52,276 nt of DNA from Bacteroidota bacterium (GTDB lineage: Bacteria > Bacteroidota > Bacteroidia > 2-12-FULL-35-15), in the NCBI GenBank assembly GCA_005772895.1, contig SXIH01000046.1, forward strand, positions 1 through 52,276. The letters run 5' to 3'. The first letter of the stretch is position 1. Each line of letters starts with the position of its first letter. This document shows positions 34,928 through 43,813 of the stretch, piece by piece. The notes under the pieces are model-generated. The model was not told where the DNA came from. It ran no database searches and was given only the letters and a program-made list of their open reading frames with translations. The translations under genes were made by a program, and so were the position numbers.

Positions 34928-34962
34928 AAAAGTCCCTTGAGTTGTGCTCTGGGGACTTTTTT
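34928..34962 (+). terminator. Intrinsic terminator of rpsP
   Basis: AAAAGTCCC (34928-34936) pairs with GGGACTTTT (34952-34960), followed by TT. It separates rpsP from the bacillithiol transferase-like gene. Confidence 0.8.
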
Positions 34963-34973
34963 ATTACTAACAA

Positions 34974-35498
34974 ATGAGCGACAAAAATACTTATCCAATA
35001 GGAAAATTTGAATACGGTAAAACCTATTCAGTTAGCGAAACGCAAGCCCATATTAAGGTTATTGAAGGTTTGCCTGCTTTGTTAAACTCTGTTGCCAAAC
35101 AATTTACTCCTGCACTATTGAAAAAAAGTTACCGGGAAGGCGGCTGGAATGCTCAGCAAATTATTCATCACATTGCGGATAGTCATTCCAACGGTTTGAT
35201 TCGTGTTAAATTAGCTTTGACAGAAAACAATCCGGTTATAAAGCCTTACAACCAAGACGCCTGGGCTGTTTTAGCTGATGTTGAAAATACACCTATTGAA
35301 GTCTCATTACAAATGACAGAAGCTATTCATATAAGATGGACAGCACTTTTGAAATCAATGACCGAAGCAGACTTTAAGAAAAAATATACTCATCCCGAAT
35401 ACAAAAAAGAATTTCAATTGGATGAATTTATTGCGCTGTATGCATGGCACGGGAATCATCATTGCGGACAATTAAAAGTAATTTTGAATAATGGATAA
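34974..35498 (+). CDS. YfiT/BstA-like DinB-superfamily protein (putative bacillithiol transferase)
   Basis: 174 residues matching the YfiT branch of the DinB superfamily, a four-helix metal-binding bundle. It has WNAQQIIHHIADSH with the first ligand His, and the C-terminal WHGNHHCGQL that supplies two more, matching the three-His site of the family. The N-terminal YPIGKFEYGKTY is typical of this branch. Members transfer bacillithiol or act as metal-dependent hydrolases; whether this organism makes bacillithiol cannot be seen here. It overlaps rimM by 8 bases, so it is co-translated with it. Confidence 0.85.
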   Translation: MSDKNTYPIGKFEYGKTYSVSETQAHIKVIEGLPALLNSVAKQFTPALLKKSYREGGWNAQQIIHHIADSHSNGLIRVKLALTENNPVIKPYNQDAWAVLADVENTPIEVSLQMTEAIHIRWTALLKSMTEADFKKKYTHPEYKKEFQLDEFIALYAWHGNHHCGQLKVILNNG

Positions 35499-36057
35499 AA
35501 AGGATTGTTTTAATTTGGGATACATTGCCAGGAGAGTTGGAAATCATGGGGAACTTGGATTTGTGCTGGATGTGGATGATACAAACAGATACAAAAAGCT
35601 TGAATCTGTTTTTATAGAATTAAACAATTCACTTGTTCCTTTTTTTATTAAAAAAATTCAAATCAAAGGAAACAATGCCACTGTTACATTAGAAGGGATT
35701 GAGACTATTACAAGAGCAGAAGAACTTTTAAAGAAATCACTCTATTTGCCATTAACAGCTTTGCCTCCGCTTAAAGGAAAGAAGTTTTACTTGCACGAGT
35801 TGGCTGGATTTACTGCTACAGATAAAGCATTTGGTGAAATTGGTGTTATTACAGAAGTATTAGATTTTCCTCATCAAACCATTCTTCAAATCCGACATGG
35901 AGAAAATGACATTTTAATTCCCGCTAAGGAAGAATTTATCATCTCTATAAACCGCACTACAAAAAGCATAGAACTAAATGCTCCGGAAGGTTTGATTGAC
36001 ATTTATATTTCTAAAAAGGAACATGACGAGTCGGAAAAAGAGACAGACGAAGAATAG
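35491..36057 (+). CDS. rimM: Ribosome maturation factor RimM
   Basis: 188 residues with the two-part RimM layout: an N-terminal reductase-like beta barrel beginning LGYIARRVGNHGELGF, and a C-terminal PRC-barrel with YLHELAGFTA and the terminal LNAPEGLIDIYI. It binds S19 and helps the 30S head mature. Linkage to rpsP is the usual arrangement; here the bacillithiol transferase-like gene is placed between them. The acidic tail (SEKETDEE) is common. Confidence 0.93.
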   Translation: MDKKDCFNLGYIARRVGNHGELGFVLDVDDTNRYKKLESVFIELNNSLVPFFIKKIQIKGNNATVTLEGIETITRAEELLKKSLYLPLTALPPLKGKKFYLHELAGFTATDKAFGEIGVITEVLDFPHQTILQIRHGENDILIPAKEEFIISINRTTKSIELNAPEGLIDIYISKKEHDESEKETDEE

Positions 36058-36150
36058 TTGACCTTTCTTATTGTTTTTCCGAAAAAAAGTTTAACTTTAT
36101 AATACAATAAGAGTAAACGTTGAGCTAATCAATCTGCTTCTACTCCTTTT

Positions 36151-36864
36151 ATGTCGAATCAAACATTCGCTTTTAAACAGTTTCAAATAGTACAAGACAA
36201 GTGCGCTATGAAAGTAGGCACGGATGCTGTTCTATTAGGCTCTTGGGTAAATTCCGCAAATGCAAAAACCATTTTAGATATTGGAACAGGAACAGGCATT
36301 ATTGCTTTAATGCTTGCTCAAAAATCAGGCGCACGTATTGATGCTATTGATATAGACTTAAATGCTTATATACAGGCAACAGAAAATGTGAACAACTGCA
36401 AATGGAAAGACCATATTGAGGTACACCATATTTCTTTACAGCAATTTGCTAAAGAAAGCGACCACAAATACGATTTGATTGTAAGCAATCCACCCTATTT
36501 TATTGATTCATCAAAAGCTTCGGAAGAATCTCGTACAAACGCTCGCCATACTGATCAATTACCATTCAAGGATTTATTAAATGGAGTTTTGAAATTATTA
36601 AGTCCTACCGGAAAATTTTATGTGATTTTACCAACTAAGGAAAGCGAATTATTCAGAGAAGATGCGGAAAAGAATAAATTATTTTTGACTAAAGTAACTC
36701 GCGTAATCACTCGAACTGATAAACCGGAAAAACGTTTGTTAATGCGTTTCGAATTTATTCAACGTGCTTTTTCAGAAGATTCAATTACGATTGAAAAAGA
36801 TGAAAGACATTCGTATACGGATGAATACAAGGAATTGACAAAAGATTATTATTTAGCTTTTTAA
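36151..36864 (+). CDS. trmN: tRNA1(Val) (adenine(37)-N6)-methyltransferase
   Basis: 237 residues with a class I methyltransferase fold: SAM motif ILDIGTGTGIIALMLAQ and the N6-adenine catalytic motif NPPYF beginning at N113. The N-terminal FKQFQIVQDKCAMKVGTDAVLLGSW region matches the YfiC/TrmN6 family. It modifies A37 next to the anticodon of a valine tRNA. It converges with the saccharopine dehydrogenase gene, overlapping by four bases at the stop codons. Confidence 0.88.
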   Translation: MSNQTFAFKQFQIVQDKCAMKVGTDAVLLGSWVNSANAKTILDIGTGTGIIALMLAQKSGARIDAIDIDLNAYIQATENVNNCKWKDHIEVHHISLQQFAKESDHKYDLIVSNPPYFIDSSKASEESRTNARHTDQLPFKDLLNGVLKLLSPTGKFYVILPTKESELFREDAEKNKLFLTKVTRVITRTDKPEKRLLMRFEFIQRAFSEDSITIEKDERHSYTDEYKELTKDYYLAF

Positions 36865-38186
36865 ATTCCCTTTTCTACAAACTTTACACCCAAGGTTTCC
36901 AATTCAGCTAATACAGGTTCGTATATTTCTTTTGTTGTAGGAATCACAACACCTCTTGCTTTTATTTTGCCTTGAAGAATAAGTTTTGCAGAAATTGCTA
37001 ATGGCAAACCAACGGTCTTCGCCATTGCTGTGTAGGTTTGGTCTTCGCCTTTGACAACTAATGAAGATTTAATTTTTTTAGTCTGTCCTTTCAACGAATA
37101 CTCAAATTCATGTTGCATAACAATCATGTCTTTATCGTTTTCTTTCAGCAACCATTTCTCTTCTAATAAATCTTGCAATATTTGTGCAGGAGTAGCATCT
37201 TTCAAACGAATTTTTCTATCGGTTAAAATTTCCAACCATTCAATTTTACTTAGCGTTTCAGCATCCATTTCATTACCCATAAAAGCAATTAATTTTTCTT
37301 TTACAGATTGTTTTCCTTGCGGAAGAAAAGCTTCTAACAATTGCTTATATGTTAACGTTTCGGATGCTTCTATTTTATAAGAATCATCTGTCAAACCTAA
37401 TTTCACAAATACATTCCATGCCTTGCAATAGCCAGGCATACGTAATGTACCGCGTAGCATAGTTGGAATTTTTTCTAAATTATAAATTTTACGATATGAC
37501 AAAGAATCGCGATTTGCATAAGCATCAAACTTTCCATAACCATCCATTTCGATTGTACATATTTGTGTAAACAAACGATTGTAAGGAATGTATTTGTATT
37601 CTCCGTTTTCAATAAACTGTGCAGTTCCTTGTCCGGCCAAAACCACATTGCGTGGATTCCAGGAAAATTTATATCCCCATGGATTATCGTTACATTCTGG
37701 AGCAACCAAACCACCGCAAAACGATTGAAAAGACGTTAATTCTCCTCCTTGTTCATGAATATGATCAATTACTTTCATTGCAGAAGCATGATCAATGCCT
37801 GGATCCAGACCAATTTCATTCATCAAAATAATTCCGGCAGCTTTTGCATCAGCATCCAATTCTTTCATTTCTTTTGATACATATGATGCAGTTGCCAAAT
37901 GTTTTTTATACTTCACACAATCTTTAGCCACATTCATATGCATAAACGCAGGAAGCATTGAGATAACAATATCAGCACGTTTTATTTCTTCTTCACGCTG
38001 AGCATCGTTATTAATATCAAATTGAATGGCTCTTGCATTTGAATGTCCGGCTGTTTTTTGTTTTACTAAATCCAACGACACATCACCAACAGTTACATTC
38101 CAGTTTTCTTTAACGGAATGAGTCAACAAATAATTGATAAGGGAAGATGCGGAGCGACCAGCTCCTATGACTAAAATGTTTTGCAT
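36861..38186 (-). CDS. Saccharopine dehydrogenase family protein
   Basis: 441 residues from ATG 38186, where the Rossmann fold begins at once (MQNILVIGAGRSASSL); a start 11 codons upstream would add an unneeded tail. The C-terminal domain fits the LYS9-like saccharopine reductase group (GLDPGIDHASAMKVID, then SFCGGLVAPECNDNPWGYKFSW). It probably acts NAD(P)-dependently in lysine or related amino-acid metabolism, direction unknown. No other lysine gene is close by. Confidence 0.88.
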   Translation of the reverse strand: MQNILVIGAGRSASSLINYLLTHSVKENWNVTVGDVSLDLVKQKTAGHSNARAIQFDINNDAQREEEIKRADIVISMLPAFMHMNVAKDCVKYKKHLATASYVSKEMKELDADAKAAGIILMNEIGLDPGIDHASAMKVIDHIHEQGGELTSFQSFCGGLVAPECNDNPWGYKFSWNPRNVVLAGQGTAQFIENGEYKYIPYNRLFTQICTIEMDGYGKFDAYANRDSLSYRKIYNLEKIPTMLRGTLRMPGYCKAWNVFVKLGLTDDSYKIEASETLTYKQLLEAFLPQGKQSVKEKLIAFMGNEMDAETLSKIEWLEILTDRKIRLKDATPAQILQDLLEEKWLLKENDKDMIVMQHEFEYSLKGQTKKIKSSLVVKGEDQTYTAMAKTVGLPLAISAKLILQGKIKARGVVIPTTKEIYEPVLAELETLGVKFVEKGI

Positions 38187-38223
38187 AAAAATATATGAAT
38201 ATGATGCGAAGATAACCAAAATG

Positions 38224-39717
38224 TTACCTCATCAAATACCTAATATGATTTTGAATCCAATTCAAATGCATAAACTCACCCGGTGTTGTAGCTTTATGCT
38301 TGCGTTGCTGAACTTTTTTCGACAAGTCATCAAGTAATTTTCTTTTGCTTTCCTTGTCTTCTAATAAAACAGTAGCTAAATCAAGAATCAAATCGTATGA
38401 TTTTAGTTGTTCCAAATAACTCTTAACCTGCTTATCGTCTAACAATTTTATAGCTTTTTCAAATTCTTTTTTAATAATTAATAATTTTACTTTCAATGCA
38501 AAAGTCTGTTCCAGTGAGGCTTGAACATTCTCCGTTTTTTTTACTTTTTTAATATAATCTTCCACTTGATCCATTAAAAATCCTAAATCCATTTTATATG
38601 TTTGCGGAAATGCATCTGAAATGATTCTGGCTTTTTGTACATAAGCAAATGATAATTTATCCAATTGATTATTCTCCTTTAAAAATTTGACAAACAAATC
38701 GGTGGTTTCATTTGCTTCAGAGGAATGACCAGCCATTGATTGTGCTGTAGATAAATTAAAATACAACGATTCTGTTTTATGTATTTTTAATACCGAATCA
38801 TTATCGTGTACCAAATCCCAGGAATCTTTCATTAAATGATACGCTTCATTGAATTCACATCTGTTAAAATGATAAAACATAGTGATATGATTAAAATGAA
38901 AATGCTGGAATTTTGAATAGTTAACTTTATAACTCAGCAAAGGTATTTCAGGGTTTTTAGCAAATAGTTTTTTAAATGCCGTCAGATGTCTGCTAACTAC
39001 TTGCTGATAATGCAAATAATCCTGAGAACCCAATTTGTAATACATCGACATGTGATGATAACACATTAAAAAACGAGGATACTCTTTGTTTTTTTCGGCT
39101 AAATCTTTAATAATCGACAATTCATGTTTTGCAAATTTTATCCCTTTTGTATAATTAATTTCATACAATTTTCTAGCAAGAAATTGACAACGATTCATAT
39201 CGTACTGCAAGTTAATAGACTTATCAAGCCTTTCAAACAAGGGCTTGTTTCTTTCCAAACGATTGAATGATTGATTTAAAAAAATCAACTGATCGATAAT
39301 ATCAGGAAGTAATTCGAAGATGTTTTTTTTCCAACAAGCTTTTTCTAATTCAACTAATTCTTTGTACGCACCTTCTTTGTTGGTCGCAGAAGTAAGATTT
39401 TTGTTTCTGTATAAAACAAGCTGCTCTTCAGTAAGCAGTTCTCCTGTTTGATTATCTGAAGTAGATTTCAGTAATTCATCGTGGATTTTTTTACGAAGCT
39501 TGAAATACCTGTTTTCTAAAACCGAATAAGGATTTTTATCTCTGTCTCCCCCATAAATATAAGCAACTGCATCGGAGTTCTTATAATTACGATTGCTGCA
39601 TTTATTCAAAAAATCTAACAACTTCATTCCAACAGGCGAATCTTTGAACTTGAAACTAAGTTCAGAAGTCTCAATTTCATTCAGCTTTTTATAATCATCG
39701 TACAGCTTCTTGTTCAT
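38224..39717 (-). CDS. Large helical protein, unknown
   Basis: 497 residues with no signal peptide or membrane segment; almost entirely helical, with repeats that recall TPR arrays (EFNEAYHLMKDSWDLV, ESLYFNLSTAQSMAGHSSEA). The N-terminal 90 residues (LYDDYKKLNEIETSELSF ... YFKLRKKIHDELL) look like a separate winged or coiled module. I do not recognise a named family. It is cytoplasmic and possibly a scaffold. It lies just upstream of the saccharopine dehydrogenase gene on the same strand with a 37-base gap. Confidence 0.7.
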   Translation of the reverse strand: MNKKLYDDYKKLNEIETSELSFKFKDSPVGMKLLDFLNKCSNRNYKNSDAVAYIYGGDRDKNPYSVLENRYFKLRKKIHDELLKSTSDNQTGELLTEEQLVLYRNKNLTSATNKEGAYKELVELEKACWKKNIFELLPDIIDQLIFLNQSFNRLERNKPLFERLDKSINLQYDMNRCQFLARKLYEINYTKGIKFAKHELSIIKDLAEKNKEYPRFLMCYHHMSMYYKLGSQDYLHYQQVVSRHLTAFKKLFAKNPEIPLLSYKVNYSKFQHFHFNHITMFYHFNRCEFNEAYHLMKDSWDLVHDNDSVLKIHKTESLYFNLSTAQSMAGHSSEANETTDLFVKFLKENNQLDKLSFAYVQKARIISDAFPQTYKMDLGFLMDQVEDYIKKVKKTENVQASLEQTFALKVKLLIIKKEFEKAIKLLDDKQVKSYLEQLKSYDLILDLATVLLEDKESKRKLLDDLSKKVQQRKHKATTPGEFMHLNWIQNHIRYLMR

Positions 39718-39790
39718 GCTTGTTGCTTAAAATATATTTCCTAAAAATAGAAAATAAGAATCATATCTAAAATTTATGTGCTCTTTTTCT

Positions 39791-39798
39791 TACCTTTG
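39791..39798 (+). promoter_or_regulatory. -7 box of the DUF423 gene, near-leaderless
   Basis: TACCTTTG is a full TAnnTTTG match ending five bases before ATG 39803. Transcription should start at or next to the A of the start codon. The box also lies inside the first codons of the longer reading from 39776, which is therefore rejected. Confidence 0.65.
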
Positions 39799-39802
39799 TA
39801 GT

Positions 39803-40207
39803 ATGCAAAAACGATTTCTTGTATTTAGCGGTTTTTCAGGAGCAATAGGAGTTGCACTGGGCGCAATGGCTGCACACTTTTTAAAATCAAAATTAGAAAC
39901 AGGTTTAATTACTGAAGCCAATTTACAAGCATTTGAAACAGCTGCCAAATATCAATTATACCACAGTTTAGCGCTTTTTGCAATCGCAATTTTTGTCGAT
40001 AAATTTAATGAGAAGATGATAGCAAAAGCAGGATATTGCTTCATGGCAGGCATTGTACTTTTCTCAGGTTCACTTTATCTGTTAACTACTTCTAAATTAA
40101 TGGGACTTGGTGATATGCGTTGGCTCGGACCAATTACTCCAATCGGAGGTGTTTTCTTTATTGTTGGATGGTTGTTGATTGCTTTTGCTGGAATGAAGAA
40201 AAGGTAA
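39803..40207 (+). CDS. DUF423 family membrane protein
   Basis: 134 residues from ATG 39803, with four membrane helices. It matches DUF423 (YgdD/TMEM256-like): SGAIGVALGAMAAHFLKSKL at the N-terminus, then FETAAKYQLYHSLALFAIAI, a GSLYLLTTSK segment and GPITPIGGVFFIVGWLLIAF. It is a small inner-membrane protein of unknown role. The mRNA is predicted to be leaderless or nearly so. Confidence 0.88.
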   Translation: MQKRFLVFSGFSGAIGVALGAMAAHFLKSKLETGLITEANLQAFETAAKYQLYHSLALFAIAIFVDKFNEKMIAKAGYCFMAGIVLFSGSLYLLTTSKLMGLGDMRWLGPITPIGGVFFIVGWLLIAFAGMKKR

Positions 40208-40213
40208 TTGATT

Positions 40214-40348
40214 TTAGATGTTAGATATTCGATAATTTAGATGGTTAATTTGAATTCAAAATTTATTTCTCCAAAATCCAAGCATCCAATATCTAAAAAT
40301 CCAATATCTAAGAATCTAATATCTAAAAATCCAATATCTAACATCTAA
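40214..40348. repeat. 16-bp inverted repeat enclosing word-like tandem repeats
   Basis: TTAGATGTTAGATATT (40214-40229) is the exact reverse complement of 40333-40348, whose last base is the A of the M32 peptidase ATG. Between them, from about 40288 onward, are about four degenerate copies of a 15-16-base word close to TCCAATATCTAAAAA. Nothing else is seen in this 140-base spacer. Confidence 0.75.
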
Positions 40349-41838
40349 TGAACAATTACGCCAAGTACAAAGGAATGATGCGTAAAATAGCCGACATTCA
40401 ATATTCTTCTGCTGTTTTATCATGGGATCAAGAAACTTATATGCCACCAAAAGGTGCGAATTTCAGAGCACAACAATTATCTACATTAGCCGGAATCGGG
40501 CATGAATTGGCTACTTCAAAGGAGCTTGGTGAAATTCTAAATGCACTTTCTTCGGATGCATCCCTTTCAGAAAAAGAAAAAAGGAATATTAAACAGTCGT
40601 TGAAAAACTATAACGACAATTTAAAATACACAACTGCCTTTGTTGAAGAGTTAAGTAAAACAATCTCAGAAACCTTCCAGGCATGGCAGAAAGCAAAGGC
40701 AGACAACAACTTTGCGCTATATGCTCCATATCTTGAAAAACTCGTAAAATTAAAACGGGAAGAATGCAAACTATTAGGAACATTTGCTCATCCTTATGAT
40801 GCGTTGCTGAATCAATATGAACCAGGTGCGAAAACAGCGGATTTAGAACTGCTGTTTACTGATGTAAGGAATCAATTAGTGGCTTTCGTAAAGAAAATAG
40901 CTGCAAAGCCTCAAAATGAGGATAAATTCATGTTTTTGCATTTCGATAAAACCAAACAATGGGAATTTGGCTTGGATTTGTTAAAACAAATGGGCTATGA
41001 TTTTGAAGGCGGACGACAAGATGCTTCATCACACCCTTTTACTACAAACTTTAGTTCTCAGGATGTTCGCGTAACAACTCGTGTAAACGAAAAAGATATA
41101 AATGAAATGATATGGAGTTGTATTCATGAAGGCGGACATGCTTTGTACGAGCAAGGTTTGCCATCAGAAGAATATGGTTTACCATCAGGCGAATATGTTT
41201 CATTGGGAATTCATGAATCACAATCCAGATTATGGGAAAACAATGTTGGCAGAAGTTTAGGATACTGGAAAGGGAATTTTTCAAAACTTACAAAAGCGTT
41301 TCCTGATAACTTTAAATCCGTAAGCTTTGAAGATTTTTACAAAGCTATGAACATTGTAAAACCTTCTTTAATCAGGACTTCAGCAGATGAATTGACTTAT
41401 CATTTTCATGTATTGATTCGTTTTGAAATTGAAAAAGCTTTGATAGAAGGTACTATTGAAGTAAATGATTTGTCTTCCTACTGGAATAGTAAATACAAAG
41501 AGTATTTAGGATTGGACGTTCCATCTGATTCCAAAGGCGTTTTGCAGGATATACATTGGAGTCACGGTAGTTTCGGTTATTTCCCAACATATTCTTTGGG
41601 TAGTTTTTATGCGGCTCAATTTTTTGCTCAAGCTAAGAAAGAAATAAAAGGACTTGAATCTGAAATTGAAAAAGGAAATATGAAGCCACTATTGGATTGG
41701 TTAAGAGAAAAGGTACACAAGCATGGGAAATATTATTCTGCTGAAGAATTGTGCATTTCTATTACAGGGGAAAAGCTGAATTTTAAGTATTTTATGGATT
41801 ATGCTACAAATAAGTATACCCAGCTATATAATTTATAA
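40348..41838 (+). CDS. Carboxypeptidase M32 (thermostable carboxypeptidase 1 family)
   Basis: 496 residues, the usual M32 length. The zinc site is H260-E261-x2-H264 in the CIHEGGHALYEQG segment, with the third ligand in a downstream GIHESQSRLWEN helix; M32 enzymes use HEXXH plus this Glu. Other family signatures are SWDQETYMPP near the N-terminus, RTSADELTYHFHV and the DxHWSHGSFGYFPTYSLG region. It removes C-terminal amino acids from peptides in the cytoplasm. There is no signal peptide. No promoter is recognised other than the repeat-filled spacer upstream. Confidence 0.95.
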   Translation: MNNYAKYKGMMRKIADIQYSSAVLSWDQETYMPPKGANFRAQQLSTLAGIGHELATSKELGEILNALSSDASLSEKEKRNIKQSLKNYNDNLKYTTAFVEELSKTISETFQAWQKAKADNNFALYAPYLEKLVKLKREECKLLGTFAHPYDALLNQYEPGAKTADLELLFTDVRNQLVAFVKKIAAKPQNEDKFMFLHFDKTKQWEFGLDLLKQMGYDFEGGRQDASSHPFTTNFSSQDVRVTTRVNEKDINEMIWSCIHEGGHALYEQGLPSEEYGLPSGEYVSLGIHESQSRLWENNVGRSLGYWKGNFSKLTKAFPDNFKSVSFEDFYKAMNIVKPSLIRTSADELTYHFHVLIRFEIEKALIEGTIEVNDLSSYWNSKYKEYLGLDVPSDSKGVLQDIHWSHGSFGYFPTYSLGSFYAAQFFAQAKKEIKGLESEIEKGNMKPLLDWLREKVHKHGKYYSAEELCISITGEKLNFKYFMDYATNKYTQLYNL

Positions 41839-42019
41839 ATCACCTACAAATACTTCTTCTTTATCGAATATTTATCAACACTTTTATTGATATTTCTTGT
41901 TTATATAAAACACCTAAAATATTAACAATCAATATTTTAATATTGTTCATTTAAATCAATTTTAAAAGTTAAAAACTATATTTTAGTCGAAAAAACCTCC
42001 ATTCATCGCCTAAGTTTGC

Positions 42020-42027
42020 TACTTTTG
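42020..42027 (+). promoter_or_regulatory. -7 box of pckA
   Basis: TACTTTTG, full consensus, placing the start of transcription near 42033 and a leader of about 40 bases before ATG 42073. A second match, TAAGTTTG, lies at 42011-42018. No -33 TTG at the normal distance. Confidence 0.55.
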
Positions 42028-42072
42028 TGCTTTCATTTTTACAAAAAACCATAAACACTAAAAAATCTAGAA

Positions 42073-43686
42073 ATGAACGAATTTGGAATTAAGGGAAAGA
42101 ACTCAAGTATTGCGAGTTTAGGACTTGAAAACGTATCAGCTGCATATTGGAATTTAAATGCTGCTGAATTAGTAGAAGAAACGATTGTGCGTGGAGAAGG
42201 AATGCTTACTGATACTGGAGCATTAGCTGTTGACACAGGCGAATTTACTGGTCGCTCACCAAAAGACAAATTTATTGTAGAAGACTCAAAAACTAAAGAC
42301 ACAATTTGGTGGGGAGATGTGAATTTTAAATTCGATGCTTCTAAATTTGATTCGCTTTACAACAGAGTTTGTGCATACTTAGGAGGAAAAGAAGTTTACG
42401 TTCGTGATTCTTATGCTTGTGCTGACCCGAAATACCGCTTAAACATTCGCGTGGTGACTGAGTATCCTTGGTCGAACCTTTTCGCAAACAACTTATTTTT
42501 ACGTCCTACAGTTGATGAAATAATGAATTTTGAAGCGGAATGGACAATCATCTGCGCGCCAGGATTCAGAGCAAATCCAGCAATTGACGGAACTCGTCAA
42601 CACAACTTCACTATTTTAAACATGACTAAAAAGGTTATTTTAATTGGTGGTTCAGGGTATACTGGTGAAATTAAAAAAGGGATATTCTCATTATTGAATT
42701 ATATTTTACCTCACGAAAAAGGAGTTTTATCAATGCATTGCTCTGCAAACATTGGTAAAGATGGCGATACGGCTATTTTCTTTGGATTATCAGGAACAGG
42801 AAAAACAACTATATCAGCAGATCCAAACCGTGGATTAATTGGTGATGATGAGCATGGCTGGAGCAACGAAGGTGTATTTAACTTCGAAGGTGGTTGCTAT
42901 GCTAAATGTGTTGATTTAACAAAAGAAAAAGAACCTGAAATTTTCGGAGCTGTGAAATTTGGTTCTTTATTGGAAAACATCGAATACTACGAAAACACTT
43001 CTACTGTTGATTTTTCAAACATTTCAAAAACAGAAAACACACGTGTTGGTTACCCAATTCATTTTATTCACAATGCAGTTGAGCCATCTGTAGGAAATGT
43101 TCCAAAAAACATTTTCTTCTTAACATGTGATGCTTATGGTGTATTGCCTCCTATTTCAAGATTAACAACAGGACAAGCAATGTATCACTTCATTTCAGGA
43201 TATACAGCAAAAGTGGCTGGAACAGAAATGGGAATTACAGAGCCTACTTTAACTTTCTCTGCTTGTTTTGGAAAAGTATTTTTGCCATTACACCCAACAA
43301 AATATGCCGAGTTATTAGGTAAAAAATTAAAAGAAAACAAAGTAAACGTTTGGTTAATAAACACTGGCTGGTCAGGCGGTTCGTTTGGTGTTGGAAGTCG
43401 TATGAAATTATCTTACACACGTGCAATGATTACTGCAGCTTTAACCGGACAACTGAATAACATCAAATGTGAAACACTTCCGATTTTTGGATTACAAATT
43501 CCAACTGAATGTCCAAACGTTCCTGCTGAAATCTTAAACCCACGCAAAACATGGGCTGATAAAGATGCTTACGATGCTACTGCAAATAAATTAGCAGCAT
43601 CATTCAACAAAAACTTTGAGCAATACGCAAGTGCTGCAAACGAAGAAATATTAGCGGCAGCTCCGAAAGTAGCTGTGAATGCTTAG
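42073..43686 (+). CDS. pckA: Phosphoenolpyruvate carboxykinase (ATP)
   Basis: 537 residues, standard for the ATP-dependent enzyme. It has the kinase-1 P-loop GLSGTGKTT (around 238-246), the metal-binding FFGLSGTGKTTIS / LIGDDEHGWS pair, the substrate loop TGRSPKDKFIV near residue 60 and the adenine-binding NTGWSGGSFGVGSR segment. It converts oxaloacetate and ATP to phosphoenolpyruvate, CO2 and ADP, the gluconeogenic step. Monocistronic by context, ending at a strong terminator. Confidence 0.97.
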   Translation: MNEFGIKGKNSSIASLGLENVSAAYWNLNAAELVEETIVRGEGMLTDTGALAVDTGEFTGRSPKDKFIVEDSKTKDTIWWGDVNFKFDASKFDSLYNRVCAYLGGKEVYVRDSYACADPKYRLNIRVVTEYPWSNLFANNLFLRPTVDEIMNFEAEWTIICAPGFRANPAIDGTRQHNFTILNMTKKVILIGGSGYTGEIKKGIFSLLNYILPHEKGVLSMHCSANIGKDGDTAIFFGLSGTGKTTISADPNRGLIGDDEHGWSNEGVFNFEGGCYAKCVDLTKEKEPEIFGAVKFGSLLENIEYYENTSTVDFSNISKTENTRVGYPIHFIHNAVEPSVGNVPKNIFFLTCDAYGVLPPISRLTTGQAMYHFISGYTAKVAGTEMGITEPTLTFSACFGKVFLPLHPTKYAELLGKKLKENKVNVWLINTGWSGGSFGVGSRMKLSYTRAMITAALTGQLNNIKCETLPIFGLQIPTECPNVPAEILNPRKTWADKDAYDATANKLAASFNKNFEQYASAANEEILAAAPKVAVNA

Positions 43687-43715
43687 GTTTTTATACTCCA
43701 TTAAATTATTTATAG

Positions 43716-43747
43716 AAAAGCCTTTCCACAACGGAAAGGCTTTTTTA
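43716..43747 (+). terminator. Intrinsic terminator of pckA
   Basis: AAAAGCCTTTCC (43716-43727) pairs with GGAAAGGCTTTT (43733-43744), with a 5-base loop and T-tract: a 12-bp perfect stem. Confidence 0.85.
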
Positions 43748-43800
43748 TTTCCTTTATCACCCCATCACTTGATCACTTAGTTACCTAGTCACCTTTTTCC

Positions 43801-43808
43801 TACATTTG
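43801..43808 (+). promoter_or_regulatory. -7 box of rsmE, near-leaderless
   Basis: TACATTTG, full consensus, ends six bases before ATG 43814, so the mRNA should start within a base or two of the start codon. The upstream spacer (43757-43800) consists of TCAC-rich words rather than a -33 box. Confidence 0.65.
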
Positions 43809-43813
43809 CACCC

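Noticed and set aside
41839..42072. RNA gene or riboswitch in the 234-base spacer before pckA
   Set aside because: The stretch is plain AT-rich sequence with poly-A/T runs and two -7 boxes; no stable fold or known riboswitch core is seen.
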